A DNA stretch of 56,802 nucleotides from Pedobacter sp. (GCA_014378705.1 JACMND010000014.1:1-56802), one strand, 5' to 3'. Positions 10,901-19,851 are shown, numbered from the stretch's first letter. Made by a program: numbers and translations. Notes: generated from the sequence alone by a model not told the origin.

Positions 10901-12282
10901 ATGTTCGTACTGTAAGTCACAAAACAGAAGATGGATCAGTTGAAGTAGTTTTAGGCCGTTCCGGTGAATTCCGTATTGTTGAGCCCGGATCTAATAAAAT
11001 GATCATGGCCAATAACATTCCTTACGGAGCCAATCTATATGTGAAAGACGGCGCAAGTATTGCCAAAGGTGATCGAATTTGTAGCTGGGATCCATATAAT
11101 GCAGTTATCATTTCTGAATTTGAAGGTAATGCAGAATTTGAAGCGATAATTGAAGGGATTACTTTCCGCGAAGAATCTGACGATCAAACAGGACACCGTG
11201 AAAAAGTAATTATTGATACCAGGGATAAAACTAAGAACCCGGTTATCCGTGTTTCTGATAAAGCTGGTAACGGTTTAAAAGGTTACAACATTCCGGTAGG
11301 TGCACATATTGCGGTTGATGAAGGTGAGAAAGTAAAAATGGGCCAAGTGATTGTAAAAATTCCTCGATCTACCGGAAAAACCCGGGATATTACAGGTGGT
11401 TTACCACGTGTAACGGAGTTGTTTGAAGCTCGTAACCCATCTAACCCAGCCGTTGTAACAGAAATTGATGGTGTGGTAACGCTAGCCGGTGTAAAACGTG
11501 GTAATCGTGAAATGTCTATTGAATCAAGAGACGGACAGATTAAGAAATACCTTGTACCACTTTCCAAGCACATTCTGGTTCAGGATAATGACTTTGTAAA
11601 AGCTGGAATGCCATTGTCTGACGGTTCCATCTCTCCTGCAGATATCTTAAATATTAAAGGCCCTGCCGCGGTTCAGGAATATCTTGTAAATGGTATTCAG
11701 GAAGTTTACCGTCTGCAAGGGGTGAAGATCAACGACAAGCACTTTGAAACCATCGTTCACCAAATGATGCAAAAAGTGATGATTGAAGATGCCGGAGATA
11801 CGCGTTTCCTTGAAAAGGAACTGATTGACCGTTGGGATTTTCAATTGGAGAATGACGACATCTATGATAAGAAAGTGGTTACAGAACCAGGAGACTCTAC
11901 TAATCTTAAAGCTGGTCAGATTATTTCAGTACGGAAGTTAAGGGATGAAAACTCACTTCTTCGACGTAATGATATGAAACTCGTAGAAACCCGTGACGCC
12001 ATCGCGGCTACTTCAAGCCAAATGCTCCAGGGAATAACCCGTGCTTCGTTGGGAACCAAATCATTTATTTCTGCAGCTTCCTTCCAGGAAACTACGAAGG
12101 TATTGAACGAGGCAGCTATCAGTGGAAAACGAGATAACCTGTTAGGTTTAAAAGAGAATGTAATTGTAGGTCATTTAATTCCTTCAGGAACAGGTTTACG
12201 TCACTACGAACGTATAATTGTTGGTTCACAAGAAGAATACGATAAGCTTTTAGCTTCCAAAAAGGAAGAAGTAGAGGCGTAA
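7996..12282 (+). CDS. rpoC: DNA-directed RNA polymerase subunit beta'
   Basis: The beta' subunit carries the catalytic magnesium site and the clamp. The 1428-residue protein has the N-terminal zinc finger ([13 protein letters not shown], then CDRCG), the catalytic NADFDGD at about residue 470, the second zinc site with [11 protein letters not shown] at about 895, and [16 protein letters not shown] in the trigger-loop region. Length is usual for the phylum. It is co-transcribed with rpoB across the heptad-repeat gap and ends at a strong terminator. Confidence 0.98.
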   Translation: MSYKKDNKIKSNFTSITISLASPESILERSSGEVLKPETINYRTYKPERDGLFCERIFGPVKDYECHCGKYKRIRYKGIVCDRCGVEVTEKKVRRERMGHINLVVPVAHIWYFRSLPNKIGYLLGLPTKKLDLIIYYERYVVVQAGIKETDGISRLDFLTEEEYLDILDTLPKENQYLDDKDPQKFIAKMGADALQDLLSRLNLDQQSYDLRHQAANETSQQRKNEALKRLQVVEAFRGANTRIKNNPEWMIVKIVPVIPPELRPLVPLEGGRFATSDLNDLYRRVIIRNNRLKRLIEIKAPEVILRNEKRMLQEAVDSLFDNSRKVNAVKTEGNRALKSLSDILKGKQGRFRQNLLGKRVDYSARSVIVVGPNLKLHECGLPKDMAAELFKPFIIRKMIERGVVKTVKSAKKIVDRKDPIVWDILENVLKGHPVLLNRAPTLHRLGIQSFQPKLVEGKAIQLHPLVCTAFNADFDGDQMAVHLPLGNAAILEAQMLMLASHNILNPANGTPITVPSQDMVLGLYYITKGRKTDETRVVKGQDQVFYSPEEVIIGYNERKIDLHAFIKVKTHVKEKDGLIVNKIIETTVGRVLFNQHVPEEVGYINELLTKKSLRDIIGEVVKMTGMARAAQFLDDIKELGFLMAFQGGLSFNLQDLNIPDEKVTLIAQATKEVQEVMGNYNMGFITNNERYNQIIDIWTRINNRLTANVMDILSHDNQGFNSVYMMLDSGARGSKEQIRQLCGMRGLMAKPQKSGSGGEIIENPILSNFKEGLSVLEYFISTHGARKGLADTALKTADAGYLTRRLHDVAQDMIVGEVDCGTLRGIYTTALKDNEDIIEPLYDRILGRTTLHDVYDPLTNELLVLAGNDIEEPIALKIANSPLEGIEIRSVLTCESKRGVCGLCYGRNLATGKRVQMGEAVGVIAAQSIGEPGTQLTLRTFHVGGTASNIAAESQIHAKFDGIIEFENVRTVSHKTEDGSVEVVLGRSGEFRIVEPGSNKMIMANNIPYGANLYVKDGASIAKGDRICSWDPYNAVIISEFEGNAEFEAIIEGITFREESDDQTGHREKVIIDTRDKTKNPVIRVSDKAGNGLKGYNIPVGAHIAVDEGEKVKMGQVIVKIPRSTGKTRDITGGLPRVTELFEARNPSNPAVVTEIDGVVTLAGVKRGNREMSIESRDGQIKKYLVPLSKHILVQDNDFVKAGMPLSDGSISPADILNIKGPAAVQEYLVNGIQEVYRLQGVKINDKHFETIVHQMMQKVMIEDAGDTRFLEKELIDRWDFQLENDDIYDKKVVTEPGDSTNLKAGQIISVRKLRDENSLLRRNDMKLVETRDAIAATSSQMLQGITRASLGTKSFISAASFQETTKVLNEAAISGKRDNLLGLKENVIVGHLIPSGTGLRHYERIIVGSQEEYDKLLASKKEEVEA

Positions 12283-12305
12283 TCTTATTAGATGATCTTT
12301 GTAAC

Positions 12306-12336
12306 AAGTCTCCCCATTATTGGGGAGACTTTTTTA
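12306..12336 (+). terminator. Intrinsic terminator of the rpoBC operon
   Basis: AAGTCTCCCCA (12306-12316) and TGGGGAGACTT (12321-12331) form a perfect 11-bp stem with a 4-nt TTAT loop, followed by a T-run. It lies 23 nt after the rpoC stop. Confidence 0.93.
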
Positions 12337-12453
12337 TTATCTTTATTTTCAAGTAAAGGCGTTATTAGCGCTACAATTTACCTGCGCTTAAGCAATTACT
12401 AATATTTTCTTTAAGTTCTTCCTATTAGGTCAGGACTTTTTTATTTTTACTTT

Positions 12454-12768
12454 ATGGAAGAACAGAACAAAGAAGGCCAGATAAATATTGAACTGTCTGA
12501 AGAAATTGCCGAAGGAATTTATTCTAACCTGGCGATTATAACTCATTCAAATACTGAATTTGTAGTTGATTTTATCAGGGTCATGCCAGGTGTTCCCAAA
12601 GCCCGGGTCAAATCGCGTATCGTTCTTACTCCTGAACATGCAAAGCGTTTTATGAGGGCAATGGAAGAAAATATAGAGAAATTTGAAGTGATTAATGGCC
12701 GCATAAAAATTTCTGATGAAAATAGTGGTTTTCCAATGAATTTTGGTGGACCAACAGCACAAGCTTAA
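12454..12768 (+). CDS. DUF3467 family protein
   Basis: This 104-residue cytoplasmic protein of unknown function belongs to the DUF3467 family, recognised from the core SNLAIITHSNTEFVVDFIRVMPGVPKARVKSRI and the following HAKRFMRAMEENIEKFE. Members are small, common in Bacteroidota and other phyla, and often sit near RNA polymerase or ribosomal genes. The start is the ATG at 12454. Its TAA stop is followed directly, in the same frame, by the TTG proposed as the start of the downstream channel gene, so one stop codon alone separates the two. Confidence 0.85.
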   Translation: MEEQNKEGQINIELSEEIAEGIYSNLAIITHSNTEFVVDFIRVMPGVPKARVKSRIVLTPEHAKRFMRAMEENIEKFEVINGRIKISDENSGFPMNFGGPTAQA

Positions 12769-13458
12769 TTGAGAAAGCACCTCATTAAGTTGGTATATGG
12801 CAATCCGGTTCCAGATACTAAACCAAAAAAATCCCCTGTTCCTCACACAAAAAAAATACAAAATATTTGGAACAGCGGAACTTATTATGATTTTGGGATT
12901 GAAAGGATTTTCAGGCTTTTTTTAGTCATTTCTAAACTTTTTTTTCCCGGAATATACATTGAACATTTATTCAGGAATTACTCCTATCAGGCGCAAAAAG
13001 TTATAGGAGAAGTATTTGTTGTGTTTAAAACCGCCGTACCATTTTTTATGCTTTACTATCAATTATGGCATAACAGTTGGCTTTTTGCCATTAATATTTA
13101 CTTACTTATTGAAACCTACCTGTATATTTTTTATAAAATTTTTGTACCTGAACATAACAATCAGCGTAGCCATAAAAGATCATTACTTTTGCTGTTCTTA
13201 AACTTTTTTGAGGTTATCGGTTCTTTCGCGGTGATTTATGCAGCGGGTCATTTTTTAAATAAACCCGTTTCTAACTGGATAGATGCGCTATATTTTAGCT
13301 TTGTAACAGGTGCCACAGTTGGCTATGGTGATATTCATCCAATTAATCCCATTGGAAAACAACTGGTTATATTGCAAATCGTAAGCACGTTAGCTTTTTT
13401 GATATTGTTTTTTAATTTTTTTGCTCCAAGGGCTCAGGACTCAAAAGAAGATGATTGA
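12769..13458 (+). CDS. Potassium-channel-like membrane protein (TTG start)
   Basis: This is probably an inner-membrane potassium channel. The selectivity filter TVGYGD is at residues 183-188, preceded by a pore helix (ALYFSFVTGA) and followed by a last membrane helix (about 200-220). Upstream are about four hydrophobic segments (near 45-65, 80-95, 97-118, 138-160), more than a minimal two-helix pore. I see no cytoplasmic RCK/TrkA domain. No ATG occurs before about residue 84, so TTG at 12769, touching the DUF3467 stop, or TTG at 12790 must start it. Its 3' end overlaps convergent miaA by 47 bp. Ion selectivity is inferred from the filter. Confidence 0.8.
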   Translation: MRKHLIKLVYGNPVPDTKPKKSPVPHTKKIQNIWNSGTYYDFGIERIFRLFLVISKLFFPGIYIEHLFRNYSYQAQKVIGEVFVVFKTAVPFFMLYYQLWHNSWLFAINIYLLIETYLYIFYKIFVPEHNNQRSHKRSLLLLFLNFFEVIGSFAVIYAAGHFLNKPVSNWIDALYFSFVTGATVGYGDIHPINPIGKQLVILQIVSTLAFLILFFNFFAPRAQDSKEDD

Positions 13459-14350
13459 GATAGTTTAAAATCTCATTTGTTTGCCAAGGTTCAAACCACT
13501 TAATATCAGTATCTTTTCTAAACCAGGTTAATTGGCGTTTTGCAAACCTTCTGGTGTTTTGTTTAATCTTATCAATTGCTTCTTCCAATTTTGTTTGTCC
13601 TTCAAGAAACTCAAATAGTTCGGAATAACCAACAGTATTTAAAGAGTTTAAATGTTTGTAAGCAAGCAGGCTTTTAACTTCTTCTAAAAATTTGTTTTGC
13701 ATCATCAGATCAACGCGTTTATTAATTCGTTGATACAATTCGTTTCGAGTTACATTAAGTCCAATTTTAATTATATTAAATGGCCTTTTGTTTTGGGTTT
13801 GGGTACGATAAAATGAGAAAGGTTTTCCAGTGCTTTCCCAAACCTCTAAAGCTCTGATTATTCTTTGAGAATTATTGAGATCAACTTTAGAATAATAAAC
13901 TGGATCTTCTTTTTTTAGGATCTTCTGTAAATGTTCAATTCCCTTATCAGCAAATAAACGATTAAGTTTTTCCCTGATTCCTTCTTTTGCTTTCGGTATC
14001 ATATCAAATCCCTGGCAAATAGCCTGAACATACAACCCGGATCCACCGACTAGAACAACGATATTTTTGGATTTAAACAGATTATTTATTATTTCTAACG
14101 CTTGCATTTCATACTCACCCACACTGAAACTGTCCCATATATTGTGGGAGTTTATAAAATGGTGATGTGCTGCAAGTAACTGCTCATTAAAAGGTTTAGC
14201 TGTTCCAATATGCATCTCTTTGTAAAATTGCCTTGAATCTGCCGAAACAATATCTGTTTGATAATGCGTAGCTAGCTTTACGGCAAGATCTGTTTTACCG
14301 ATTGCCGTAGGTCCAACAATAACAATAAGTGTTTTAGTGGATTTTAGCAT
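13412..14350 (-). CDS. miaA: tRNA dimethylallyltransferase MiaA
   Basis: MiaA transfers dimethylallyl from DMAPP to A37 of tRNAs reading codons that start with U; tRNA-Trp, encoded at 892, is such a tRNA. The 312-residue protein has the P-loop GPTAIGKTDLA at about residues 13-23, the substrate motif SADSRQFYKEMHIGTAKP at about 37-54, VGGSGLYVQA near 101-110, and RRFAKRQLTWFRKD near the C-terminus. Length is normal. It is the last gene of the minus-strand series from dapD, and its final 47 bp overlap the oppositely oriented channel gene. Confidence 0.95.
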   Translation of the reverse strand: MLKSTKTLIVIVGPTAIGKTDLAVKLATHYQTDIVSADSRQFYKEMHIGTAKPFNEQLLAAHHHFINSHNIWDSFSVGEYEMQALEIINNLFKSKNIVVLVGGSGLYVQAICQGFDMIPKAKEGIREKLNRLFADKGIEHLQKILKKEDPVYYSKVDLNNSQRIIRALEVWESTGKPFSFYRTQTQNKRPFNIIKIGLNVTRNELYQRINKRVDLMMQNKFLEEVKSLLAYKHLNSLNTVGYSELFEFLEGQTKLEEAIDKIKQNTRRFAKRQLTWFRKDTDIKWFEPWQTNEILNYLNHLLLSPEPLEQKN

Positions 14351-14370
14351 TCGCTGGAAGTAACAAATAT

Positions 14371-14988
14371 TTAATAATCTTCCTTTTGCAGATCATCTTC
14401 ATCATAATTTTCACTAGAAATTTCATCCTCTTCATCCTCTCCTTCGCTATTTTCAGCGTCAGAAATCCCAAGATCGTTCATGGTTGATAATTCTTCCGGA
14501 TCATTAGACGCGTATTCCATCTCATTTAAAAAGTCAAATTCTTCAGACAATGGAGCAACGGGAAGAATGCCGAATCCGGCTAAGCGTGGCACTTCACCAG
14601 CGCTCCTGAAAACATAAGGATAGTTTTTATCCGGTTCATCATTTAAAAGAATTTTAATTAACTCTACATGAAAATCAAAAGGCCGCTCAAAATTATAGGT
14701 GTAGTAAAATTTTTGATGCGGGTCATCAATAAAAGAACTAAGTTTTGAATTGCTCATTAAGGCAACCCCATTTTCAATCTTTCTTTCGCTGGGCAAATAA
14801 CTGATTTCAGGTCCTTTTATCCAATAATCGTTGCTAACATAAAAAGAAGATGGAATTTCTGCATTATATTTTGTAGACTGATGTATAGCAAAGTGGAAAT
14901 CTTGAAATGTATGATTTGATTTTAGATCAATCTCGCGTACAACATCATCATAATCCTCAAAGGAAACTTTAAATCTGTAAATAGCCAT
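14371..14988 (-). CDS. Plasmid pRiA4b ORF-3-like (IS1096 TnpR-like) acidic protein
   Basis: The N-terminal half resembles the pRiA4b ORF-3 family, with IYRFKVSFEDYDDVVREI, HTFQDFHFAIHQS and FYVSNDYWIKG. The C-terminal quarter is very acidic and low in complexity (Glu, Asp, Ser; about residues 165-205) and is probably disordered. No catalytic motif is evident and the function is unknown. Despite the plasmid-derived family name, nothing around it suggests a mobile element: it lies between cca and miaA, 20 nt from miaA, in a housekeeping series on the same strand. Confidence 0.7.
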   Translation of the reverse strand: MAIYRFKVSFEDYDDVVREIDLKSNHTFQDFHFAIHQSTKYNAEIPSSFYVSNDYWIKGPEISYLPSERKIENGVALMSNSKLSSFIDDPHQKFYYTYNFERPFDFHVELIKILLNDEPDKNYPYVFRSAGEVPRLAGFGILPVAPLSEEFDFLNEMEYASNDPEELSTMNDLGISDAENSEGEDEEDEISSENYDEDDLQKEDY

Positions 14989-15075
14989 TTTATGTGTTTG
15001 TGTTATTGAAACAATCGAAATTAGTATTATGAAAAATCCAATAACGATTATTTTTTAATAAAGTTTTACTTGAAC

Positions 15076-16488
15076 CTATTTAAGGTTTACAACAGGCAAA
15101 AGCCCCATTTCTTTTCCTTTTCTAAGCATTAATTGAAGTGCCTCCATTCTGGAATTTTTTATTTCCCCTTCCATGATCGCTTCTTTGATCTGAACCTTTA
15201 TTTGCCCAACTTCCTTACCTTCTTTAATGCCAAATGTTTCCATAATATCGTTTCCACTCACCGGGGGCTGCCAGTTCCGTATTTGATCCTGTTCTTCAAC
15301 ATCTTTCAACTTTTGTTTAACGAGCTCAAAATTTTGCCGGTACTTTTTTATTTTATACTCATTTTTTGTAGTCACATCCGCATGGCACAGGAGCATTAAG
15401 CTATCTATATCATTTCCGGCTTCAAATAAAAGGCGCCTAACCGCAGAGTCAGTAACAATATCCTTGACCAGTACAATTGGCCGAAGGTGCAATTGTACCA
15501 TCTTCTGAACAAACTTCATTTTTTCGTTTAACGGTAATTTCAGTTCGGCGAATATTTTAGGCACCATTCTGGCGCCCTTATCATCATGACCATGAAATGT
15601 CCAGCCCTGACTTTTTTCAAAACGCTTAGTTGCTGGTTTGGCAATATCATGTAAAATAGCAGCCCAGCGCAACCAAAGATCATCACTGTGTTCACTAACA
15701 TTATCTAAAACCTGCAAAGTGTGATAAAAATTGTCTTTGTGACCATAACCGTTTATAACATCTACTCCGTAAAGTTCAGATAAGCGGGGAAATATCTGGT
15801 TTAAAATACCTGTATCAAATAAATAATTAAACCCAACGGAAGGTTTAGTTGATAAAATAATCTTATTTAACTCATCTGTAATCCGTTCGGCGGAAACAAT
15901 TTTGATTCTTTCCTGATTTTCACGGATGGCATTTATTGAAAGAGCATCAATGTTAAAATTAAGTTGAGCGGCAAAACGAACAGCACGAAGCATTCTCAAG
16001 GGATCATCAGAAAATGTTACCGAAGGATCAAGTGGTGTGCGGATAATTTTATCTGCAATATCATTGGTTCCGTTAAACGGGTCAATTAACTGTCCGAAAT
16101 TTTTAGGATTGAGATCAATTGCCATTGCGTTTATGGTAAAATCCCGCCTCAACTGATCATCCTCTAAAGTTCCGTTTTCTACAATTGGTTTCCGCGATTC
16201 AGAACGATAAGATTCTTTTCTTGCTCCAACAAATTCAATTTCAAGATCTTTGTAACGGAGCATGGCCGTACCGAAATTTTTAAAGACTGAAACCTTGGTT
16301 TTTAAATTTCTGCCAACTTCTTCTGCAAATTCAATTCCGTTGCCAATAACAAGTATGTCAATGTCTTTTGATGGCCTGTTTAAAAAAATATCCCTTACAA
16401 AACCACCAATCACAAAAATTTCTACTTGAGATTTTGCTGCCAAAGAAGATAGTTTATTAAAGAGCGGATGTTTTAAATATGATTTCAT
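15076..16488 (-). CDS. cca: CCA tRNA nucleotidyltransferase with HD domain
   Basis: This enzyme adds or repairs the 3' CCA of tRNA. The 470-residue protein starts with the class II nucleotidyltransferase head: GGFVRDIFLNRPSKDIDILV at about residues 27-46 (catalytic DxD), then RRDFTINAMA at about 113-122 and DPLRMLRAVRFAAQL at about 160-174. A C-terminal HD phosphohydrolase-like domain follows, with HDIAKPATKRF and HGHDDKGARM. A tailing role fits the CCA-less tRNA-Trp here. A poly(A) polymerase assignment is possible for this superfamily but less likely. Confidence 0.92.
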   Translation of the reverse strand: MKSYLKHPLFNKLSSLAAKSQVEIFVIGGFVRDIFLNRPSKDIDILVIGNGIEFAEEVGRNLKTKVSVFKNFGTAMLRYKDLEIEFVGARKESYRSESRKPIVENGTLEDDQLRRDFTINAMAIDLNPKNFGQLIDPFNGTNDIADKIIRTPLDPSVTFSDDPLRMLRAVRFAAQLNFNIDALSINAIRENQERIKIVSAERITDELNKIILSTKPSVGFNYLFDTGILNQIFPRLSELYGVDVINGYGHKDNFYHTLQVLDNVSEHSDDLWLRWAAILHDIAKPATKRFEKSQGWTFHGHDDKGARMVPKIFAELKLPLNEKMKFVQKMVQLHLRPIVLVKDIVTDSAVRRLLFEAGNDIDSLMLLCHADVTTKNEYKIKKYRQNFELVKQKLKDVEEQDQIRNWQPPVSGNDIMETFGIKEGKEVGQIKVQIKEAIMEGEIKNSRMEALQLMLRKGKEMGLLPVVNLK

Positions 16489-16584
16489 AAGGCATAAGCC
16501 AAACTTTTTATAAAGTTAAATGCTTCAAAGGACAGCATAATACAGTAAAATTTCAAATTGTTTTATAATTGGATGGCTAAAAAA

Positions 16585-17151
16585 TTATCTTCTTAAAAAT
16601 TCAAACCGCCCATCTGTTTCCAATTTCATTATGGCGGATGATTTATTTTTTGATAAATCATCTTGTTTCCAGTTCACAACCAGATCTACACCCTGAATAA
16701 TTTCTTTATTAATCTCATTAAAATTTGCAGGCGATGGTTGGTTGCTGATATTTGCCGAAGTTGAAACAAGCGGTTTTTTAAACCGCTGAATGAGCTGTTT
16801 TGAAAAGTCATCTTTGGTAATTCTGATCCCTATTGTACCATCTTTTGCAATTAGATTAGAAGCTAAATTTTTGGCTCCGGAGTAAATGATCGTCAGCGGA
16901 TTTTCGGCAAATTCAATCAGATCGTACGCAATGTCAGGAACATCACGGGCATACGAGGATAATTTATTTTCAGAATCAAGTAAAATAATCATGCTTTTAT
17001 TTTCATCCCTTCCTTTAAGCTTGTAAATTTTATCTACAGCTACCGGATCGCAGGCATCGCAACCAATTCCCCAGATTGTGTCTGTTGGGTATAAAATAAT
17101 TCCACCGTTTTGCAACACCACGATTGCTTTCTCAATCTCTTCTTTAAGCAT
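16585..17151 (-). CDS. tsaC: L-threonylcarbamoyladenylate synthase (Sua5/YciO/YrdC family)
   Basis: The enzyme makes threonylcarbamoyl-AMP from threonine, bicarbonate and ATP, the first step of t6A37 formation in ANN-decoding tRNAs. The 188-residue protein is a single YrdC domain: GGIILYPTDTIWGIGCDA at about residues 15-32, KLKGRDENKSMIIL at about 44-57, and the STSANIS motif near 131-137. The C-terminal Sua5 domain is absent, giving the short TsaC/YwlC form. Its start overlaps the end of the glycosyltransferase gene by 8 bp, so they are co-transcribed. Some YrdC homologues have other roles, hence the modest reserve. Confidence 0.87.
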   Translation of the reverse strand: MLKEEIEKAIVVLQNGGIILYPTDTIWGIGCDACDPVAVDKIYKLKGRDENKSMIILLDSENKLSSYARDVPDIAYDLIEFAENPLTIIYSGAKNLASNLIAKDGTIGIRITKDDFSKQLIQRFKKPLVSTSANISNQPSPANFNEINKEIIQGVDLVVNWKQDDLSKNKSSAIMKLETDGRFEFLRR

Positions 17152-18343
17152 CTTCTTTCTTCAAATTTTGATAAAGTTCTATTATTTGATCTGCGATCGC
17201 GTTATCAGAAAACCGCTTGATGAACTCCAAACCTTCAAGAATCATCTTTTCCCGGATAGCATGGTTAGTTAACAGCAATTTAATTGATTCAGTTAAAGCT
17301 AAATCATCGTCCGGATGTATGTAAATACTTCCCGGGCCACCGGCTTCTTCCAGGCAAGAACCACTTGCGGCAATAACAGGAACGCCCGATTGTAAAGCTT
17401 CCACAATAGGAATCCCAAAACCTTCATATCTGGAAGGAAAAATAAATATTTTTGCTTGTCTGTAAATTGCTGGAAGGTCATTTTGAGGAACATTTTTTAA
17501 GAAACGCACCCGATCTGCCAGATGATGATCAGCGATATACTTTTTTATCTTCAAGGAGTAACCGGTTTCTTTTCCGATTACAATCAGATGAATATCTGGG
17601 TCTAAGTTTTTAAGCGTTTTAATAATTAGAAGCAGGTTTTTGCGGGTTTCTATGGTTCCTACATTTAGTAAGTACTTTTCTGGTAGGTTGTATTTTCGCC
17701 AAATAGATTGAAGCTTTATTCCAGTCATTTCCTGCGAGAATACTGGGCTGCAATTTTGATTAATTACTTGTATGCGATTTTCAGGAATGTGGAAAAACTG
17801 CATTATATCCTTCTTGGTTCGCTCACTTACGGCAATAATTTTATCAGCATTTTTGCAGGCATATTTAAATTTGAATTTGTAAATTATCCTGTCTAAAACG
17901 GGGTAAAATTTGGGAAATTGCAGAAAAATAAGGTCGTGGATGGTTACCACCGTTAGTATTCCCTTTCTGCTCAGGTCGAATGGGATTTCATTACTTAATC
18001 CGTGAAAAATTTTCACCTGATCAGTTTGCAAGTCTTTCGCAATAGTGTAGCTTCTCCACAAACTTTTTAATTGGTTTATTTTGGGATACCTGATTAAAAC
18101 GGCAGGAAATTCTCTAATCTTTACTAAAATGTTTTTTTTAAAATGTTTAGGTGAATAGACTAAGTAATTATTATTTGGATAATAAGTTGCTAAAATTTCA
18201 AGTATATAACGGCTGTAATTACCAAGGCCTGTTAGATTTCCTGCTGCACGTTTACCATCAAAGCCGATTTTTAGTATAGAATCTGAAGAGGCAATCTTTA
18301 CGCTTTGTGGTGGTAAATTTTGACCGGTAACTTTAACATTCAT
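17144..18343 (-). CDS. Glycosyltransferase family 4 (GT-B fold)
   Basis: A retaining glycosyltransferase of the GT4 type, probably acting on surface polysaccharide or lipid-linked sugar. The acceptor-side domain has GFDGKRAAGNLTGLGNYSR at about residues 28-46. The donor-side domain has LNVGTIETRKN near 225, and FIFPSRYEGFGIPIVEALQSG near 303-322 with the conserved E-x7-E pattern. No membrane segment is seen. The first 25 or so residues precede the usual start of the fold and may be an extension. It lies 14 nt after dapD and overlaps the tsaC-like gene by 8 bp. Donor and acceptor sugars cannot be read from sequence. Confidence 0.85.
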   Translation of the reverse strand: MNVKVTGQNLPPQSVKIASSDSILKIGFDGKRAAGNLTGLGNYSRYILEILATYYPNNNYLVYSPKHFKKNILVKIREFPAVLIRYPKINQLKSLWRSYTIAKDLQTDQVKIFHGLSNEIPFDLSRKGILTVVTIHDLIFLQFPKFYPVLDRIIYKFKFKYACKNADKIIAVSERTKKDIMQFFHIPENRIQVINQNCSPVFSQEMTGIKLQSIWRKYNLPEKYLLNVGTIETRKNLLLIIKTLKNLDPDIHLIVIGKETGYSLKIKKYIADHHLADRVRFLKNVPQNDLPAIYRQAKIFIFPSRYEGFGIPIVEALQSGVPVIAASGSCLEEAGGPGSIYIHPDDDLALTESIKLLLTNHAIREKMILEGLEFIKRFSDNAIADQIIELYQNLKKEDA

Positions 18344-18357
18344 TGTAAAGCATTCAA

Positions 18358-19176
18358 CTACACAGCGACGTTATTTTCCCGAAGCGCTTCGTTAAGGGAA
18401 GTTTTTTTATCTGTAGATTCTTTTCGCTTGCCGATAATCAAAGCACATGGAACCTGAAAATCTCCGGCAGGAAATTTTTTGGTATAAGAGCCAGGAATTA
18501 CAACGGAGCGTGAGGGCACATAACCTTTGTATTCAACAGGTTCCAAACCAGAAACATCAATTATTTTTGTTGAAGCCGTCAACACCACGTTCGCACCTAA
18601 CACGGCTTCGTGTTCAACACGAACGCCTTCAACAACAATGGCTCTTGACCCAATAAAACAGTTATCTTCAATAATTACCGGCGAAGCCTGGATGGGTTCT
18701 AATACGCCGCCAATCCCAACTCCACCACTTAAATGAACATTTTTACCTATCTGTGCACATGAACCTACCGTAGCCCAGGTATCAACCATCGTTCCTTCGC
18801 CAACATAAGCACCGATATTTACATAAGAAGGCATTAATATTACTCCTGGAGCAAGAAAAGACCCGTAACGTGCCAAACCATGTGGTACAACCCTTACACC
18901 AGCCTGTTTAAAATTGGTCTTCAATTTCATTTTATCGTAAAAAACAAACGGACCGGCTTTGATTTCTTCCATTTCACGAATTAAGAAATAAAGTATTACT
19001 GCTTTTTTGATCCATTCGTTCACATGCCAGCGGGTGCCAATCGGTTCGGCAGCCCTTAAAGATCCGTTATCCAAATGATGAATTACCTGTTCAATGGCGT
19101 CACGGTACTCTTTAAACGTGACTACTGTACGGTCGTCCCAAGCTTCCTCAATAAGTTTTTTTAATTCATTAGTCAT
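18358..19176 (-). CDS. dapD: 2,3,4,5-tetrahydropyridine-2,6-dicarboxylate N-succinyltransferase
   Basis: DapD transfers succinyl from succinyl-CoA to tetrahydrodipicolinate in the lysine/diaminopimelate pathway that feeds peptidoglycan. The protein has a helical N-terminus (ELKKLIEEAWDDR) and then the left-handed parallel beta-helix made of hexapeptide repeats, from about GSFLAPGVILMPSYVNIGAY to EDNCFIGSRAIVVEGV. I chose the ATG at 19176 over an upstream in-frame TTG at 19197 because the family begins with MTNELK. A -7-like TTAATTTG (19202-19195, minus) lies 18 nt before this ATG, the spacing seen at several other genes here. Confidence 0.93.
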   Translation of the reverse strand: MTNELKKLIEEAWDDRTVVTFKEYRDAIEQVIHHLDNGSLRAAEPIGTRWHVNEWIKKAVILYFLIREMEEIKAGPFVFYDKMKLKTNFKQAGVRVVPHGLARYGSFLAPGVILMPSYVNIGAYVGEGTMVDTWATVGSCAQIGKNVHLSGGVGIGGVLEPIQASPVIIEDNCFIGSRAIVVEGVRVEHEAVLGANVVLTASTKIIDVSGLEPVEYKGYVPSRSVVIPGSYTKKFPAGDFQVPCALIIGKRKESTDKKTSLNEALRENNVAV

Positions 19177-19217
19177 TGCAAATATTTTTTGGGACAAATT
19201 AAACGATTTTCAATGAG

Positions 19218-19249
19218 TTTTGAAGCAGGTTATTTCTTGCTTAAATTTG
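19218..19249 (+). promoter_or_regulatory. Promoter of the S4-domain gene, predicted leaderless
   Basis: TTTTG (19218-19222), a 19-nt spacer and TAAATTTG (19242-19249) match the Bacteroidota sigma-A consensus. Only 6 nt separate the -7 box from the ATG at 19256, so the transcript should begin at or just before the start codon. Confidence 0.75.
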
Positions 19250-19255
19250 CAATTG

Positions 19256-19651
19256 ATGGCTGAAATAGAAAAGATAAGAATTGATAAATATTTATGGTCT
19301 GTAAGGGCTTTCAAAACGCGGAGCGTAGCTACAGATGCGTGTAAAGCTGGACGAGTAAAGTTAAACGGACAAAATTTAAAAGCATCACACATTGTAAAAA
19401 TAGGGGAGGTTTTTACGGTGCAAAAAGGTGCGGATCGAAAAGTAATTAAAGTTACAGGCCTTTTAGAAAGACGCGTTGCCGCTAAAACAGCGATTGAATT
19501 TTATGAGGATATTACGCCTGAAGAAGAAACACAGGCTTATAAATCAGCTTTTAATAACCCTAATTTATCTCGCGACAGGGGAACAGGCCGGCCAACTAAA
19601 AGAGACCGAAGGGAAATTGATGATCTTCAGGAAGGGTGGTTTGATGAGTAA
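19256..19651 (+). CDS. S4-domain RNA-binding protein (Hsp15-like)
   Basis: The S4 fold occupies about residues 6-70 (IRIDKYLWSVRAFKTRSVA, AGRVKLNGQNLKASHIVKIGEVF). Such small proteins bind structured RNA; Hsp15 recognises stalled free 50S subunits carrying peptidyl-tRNA. The C-terminal tail is basic and then acidic (GRPTKRDRREIDDLQEGWF). I start at ATG 19256, giving 131 residues, rather than the upstream TTG at 19220, because the promoter -7 box at 19242-19249 lies downstream of that TTG. It is divergent from dapD. Confidence 0.87.
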   Translation: MAEIEKIRIDKYLWSVRAFKTRSVATDACKAGRVKLNGQNLKASHIVKIGEVFTVQKGADRKVIKVTGLLERRVAAKTAIEFYEDITPEEETQAYKSAFNNPNLSRDRGTGRPTKRDRREIDDLQEGWFDE

Positions 19652-19851
19652 GGCTAGTTGTGTAGGAGCTTGTATTTAGTTTTGTTTGTATACCGTAGCT
19701 CTTAATATAGCAAATGGCACTGCAATACTTATCGGGGACTCAAATTTGTTACCAAAACAAATAATAAGGAGAGGGTTAATTTCATTTTGCGATTTACAAG
19801 TCAGATGTCATTCTCTGCTTGTTTGCATATGAGTTTTTAATTTTAATAAAA

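Noticed and set aside
14371-14988. Possible mobile element because of the pRiA4b/IS1096 family name
   Set aside because: No inverted repeats, transposase, target duplication or composition change surrounds it; the family name reflects first discovery only.
19652-19851. Possible structured RNA in the gap after the S4-domain gene
   Set aside because: I saw no stable hairpin, promoter box with correct spacing or tRNA-like fold in these 200 bases.
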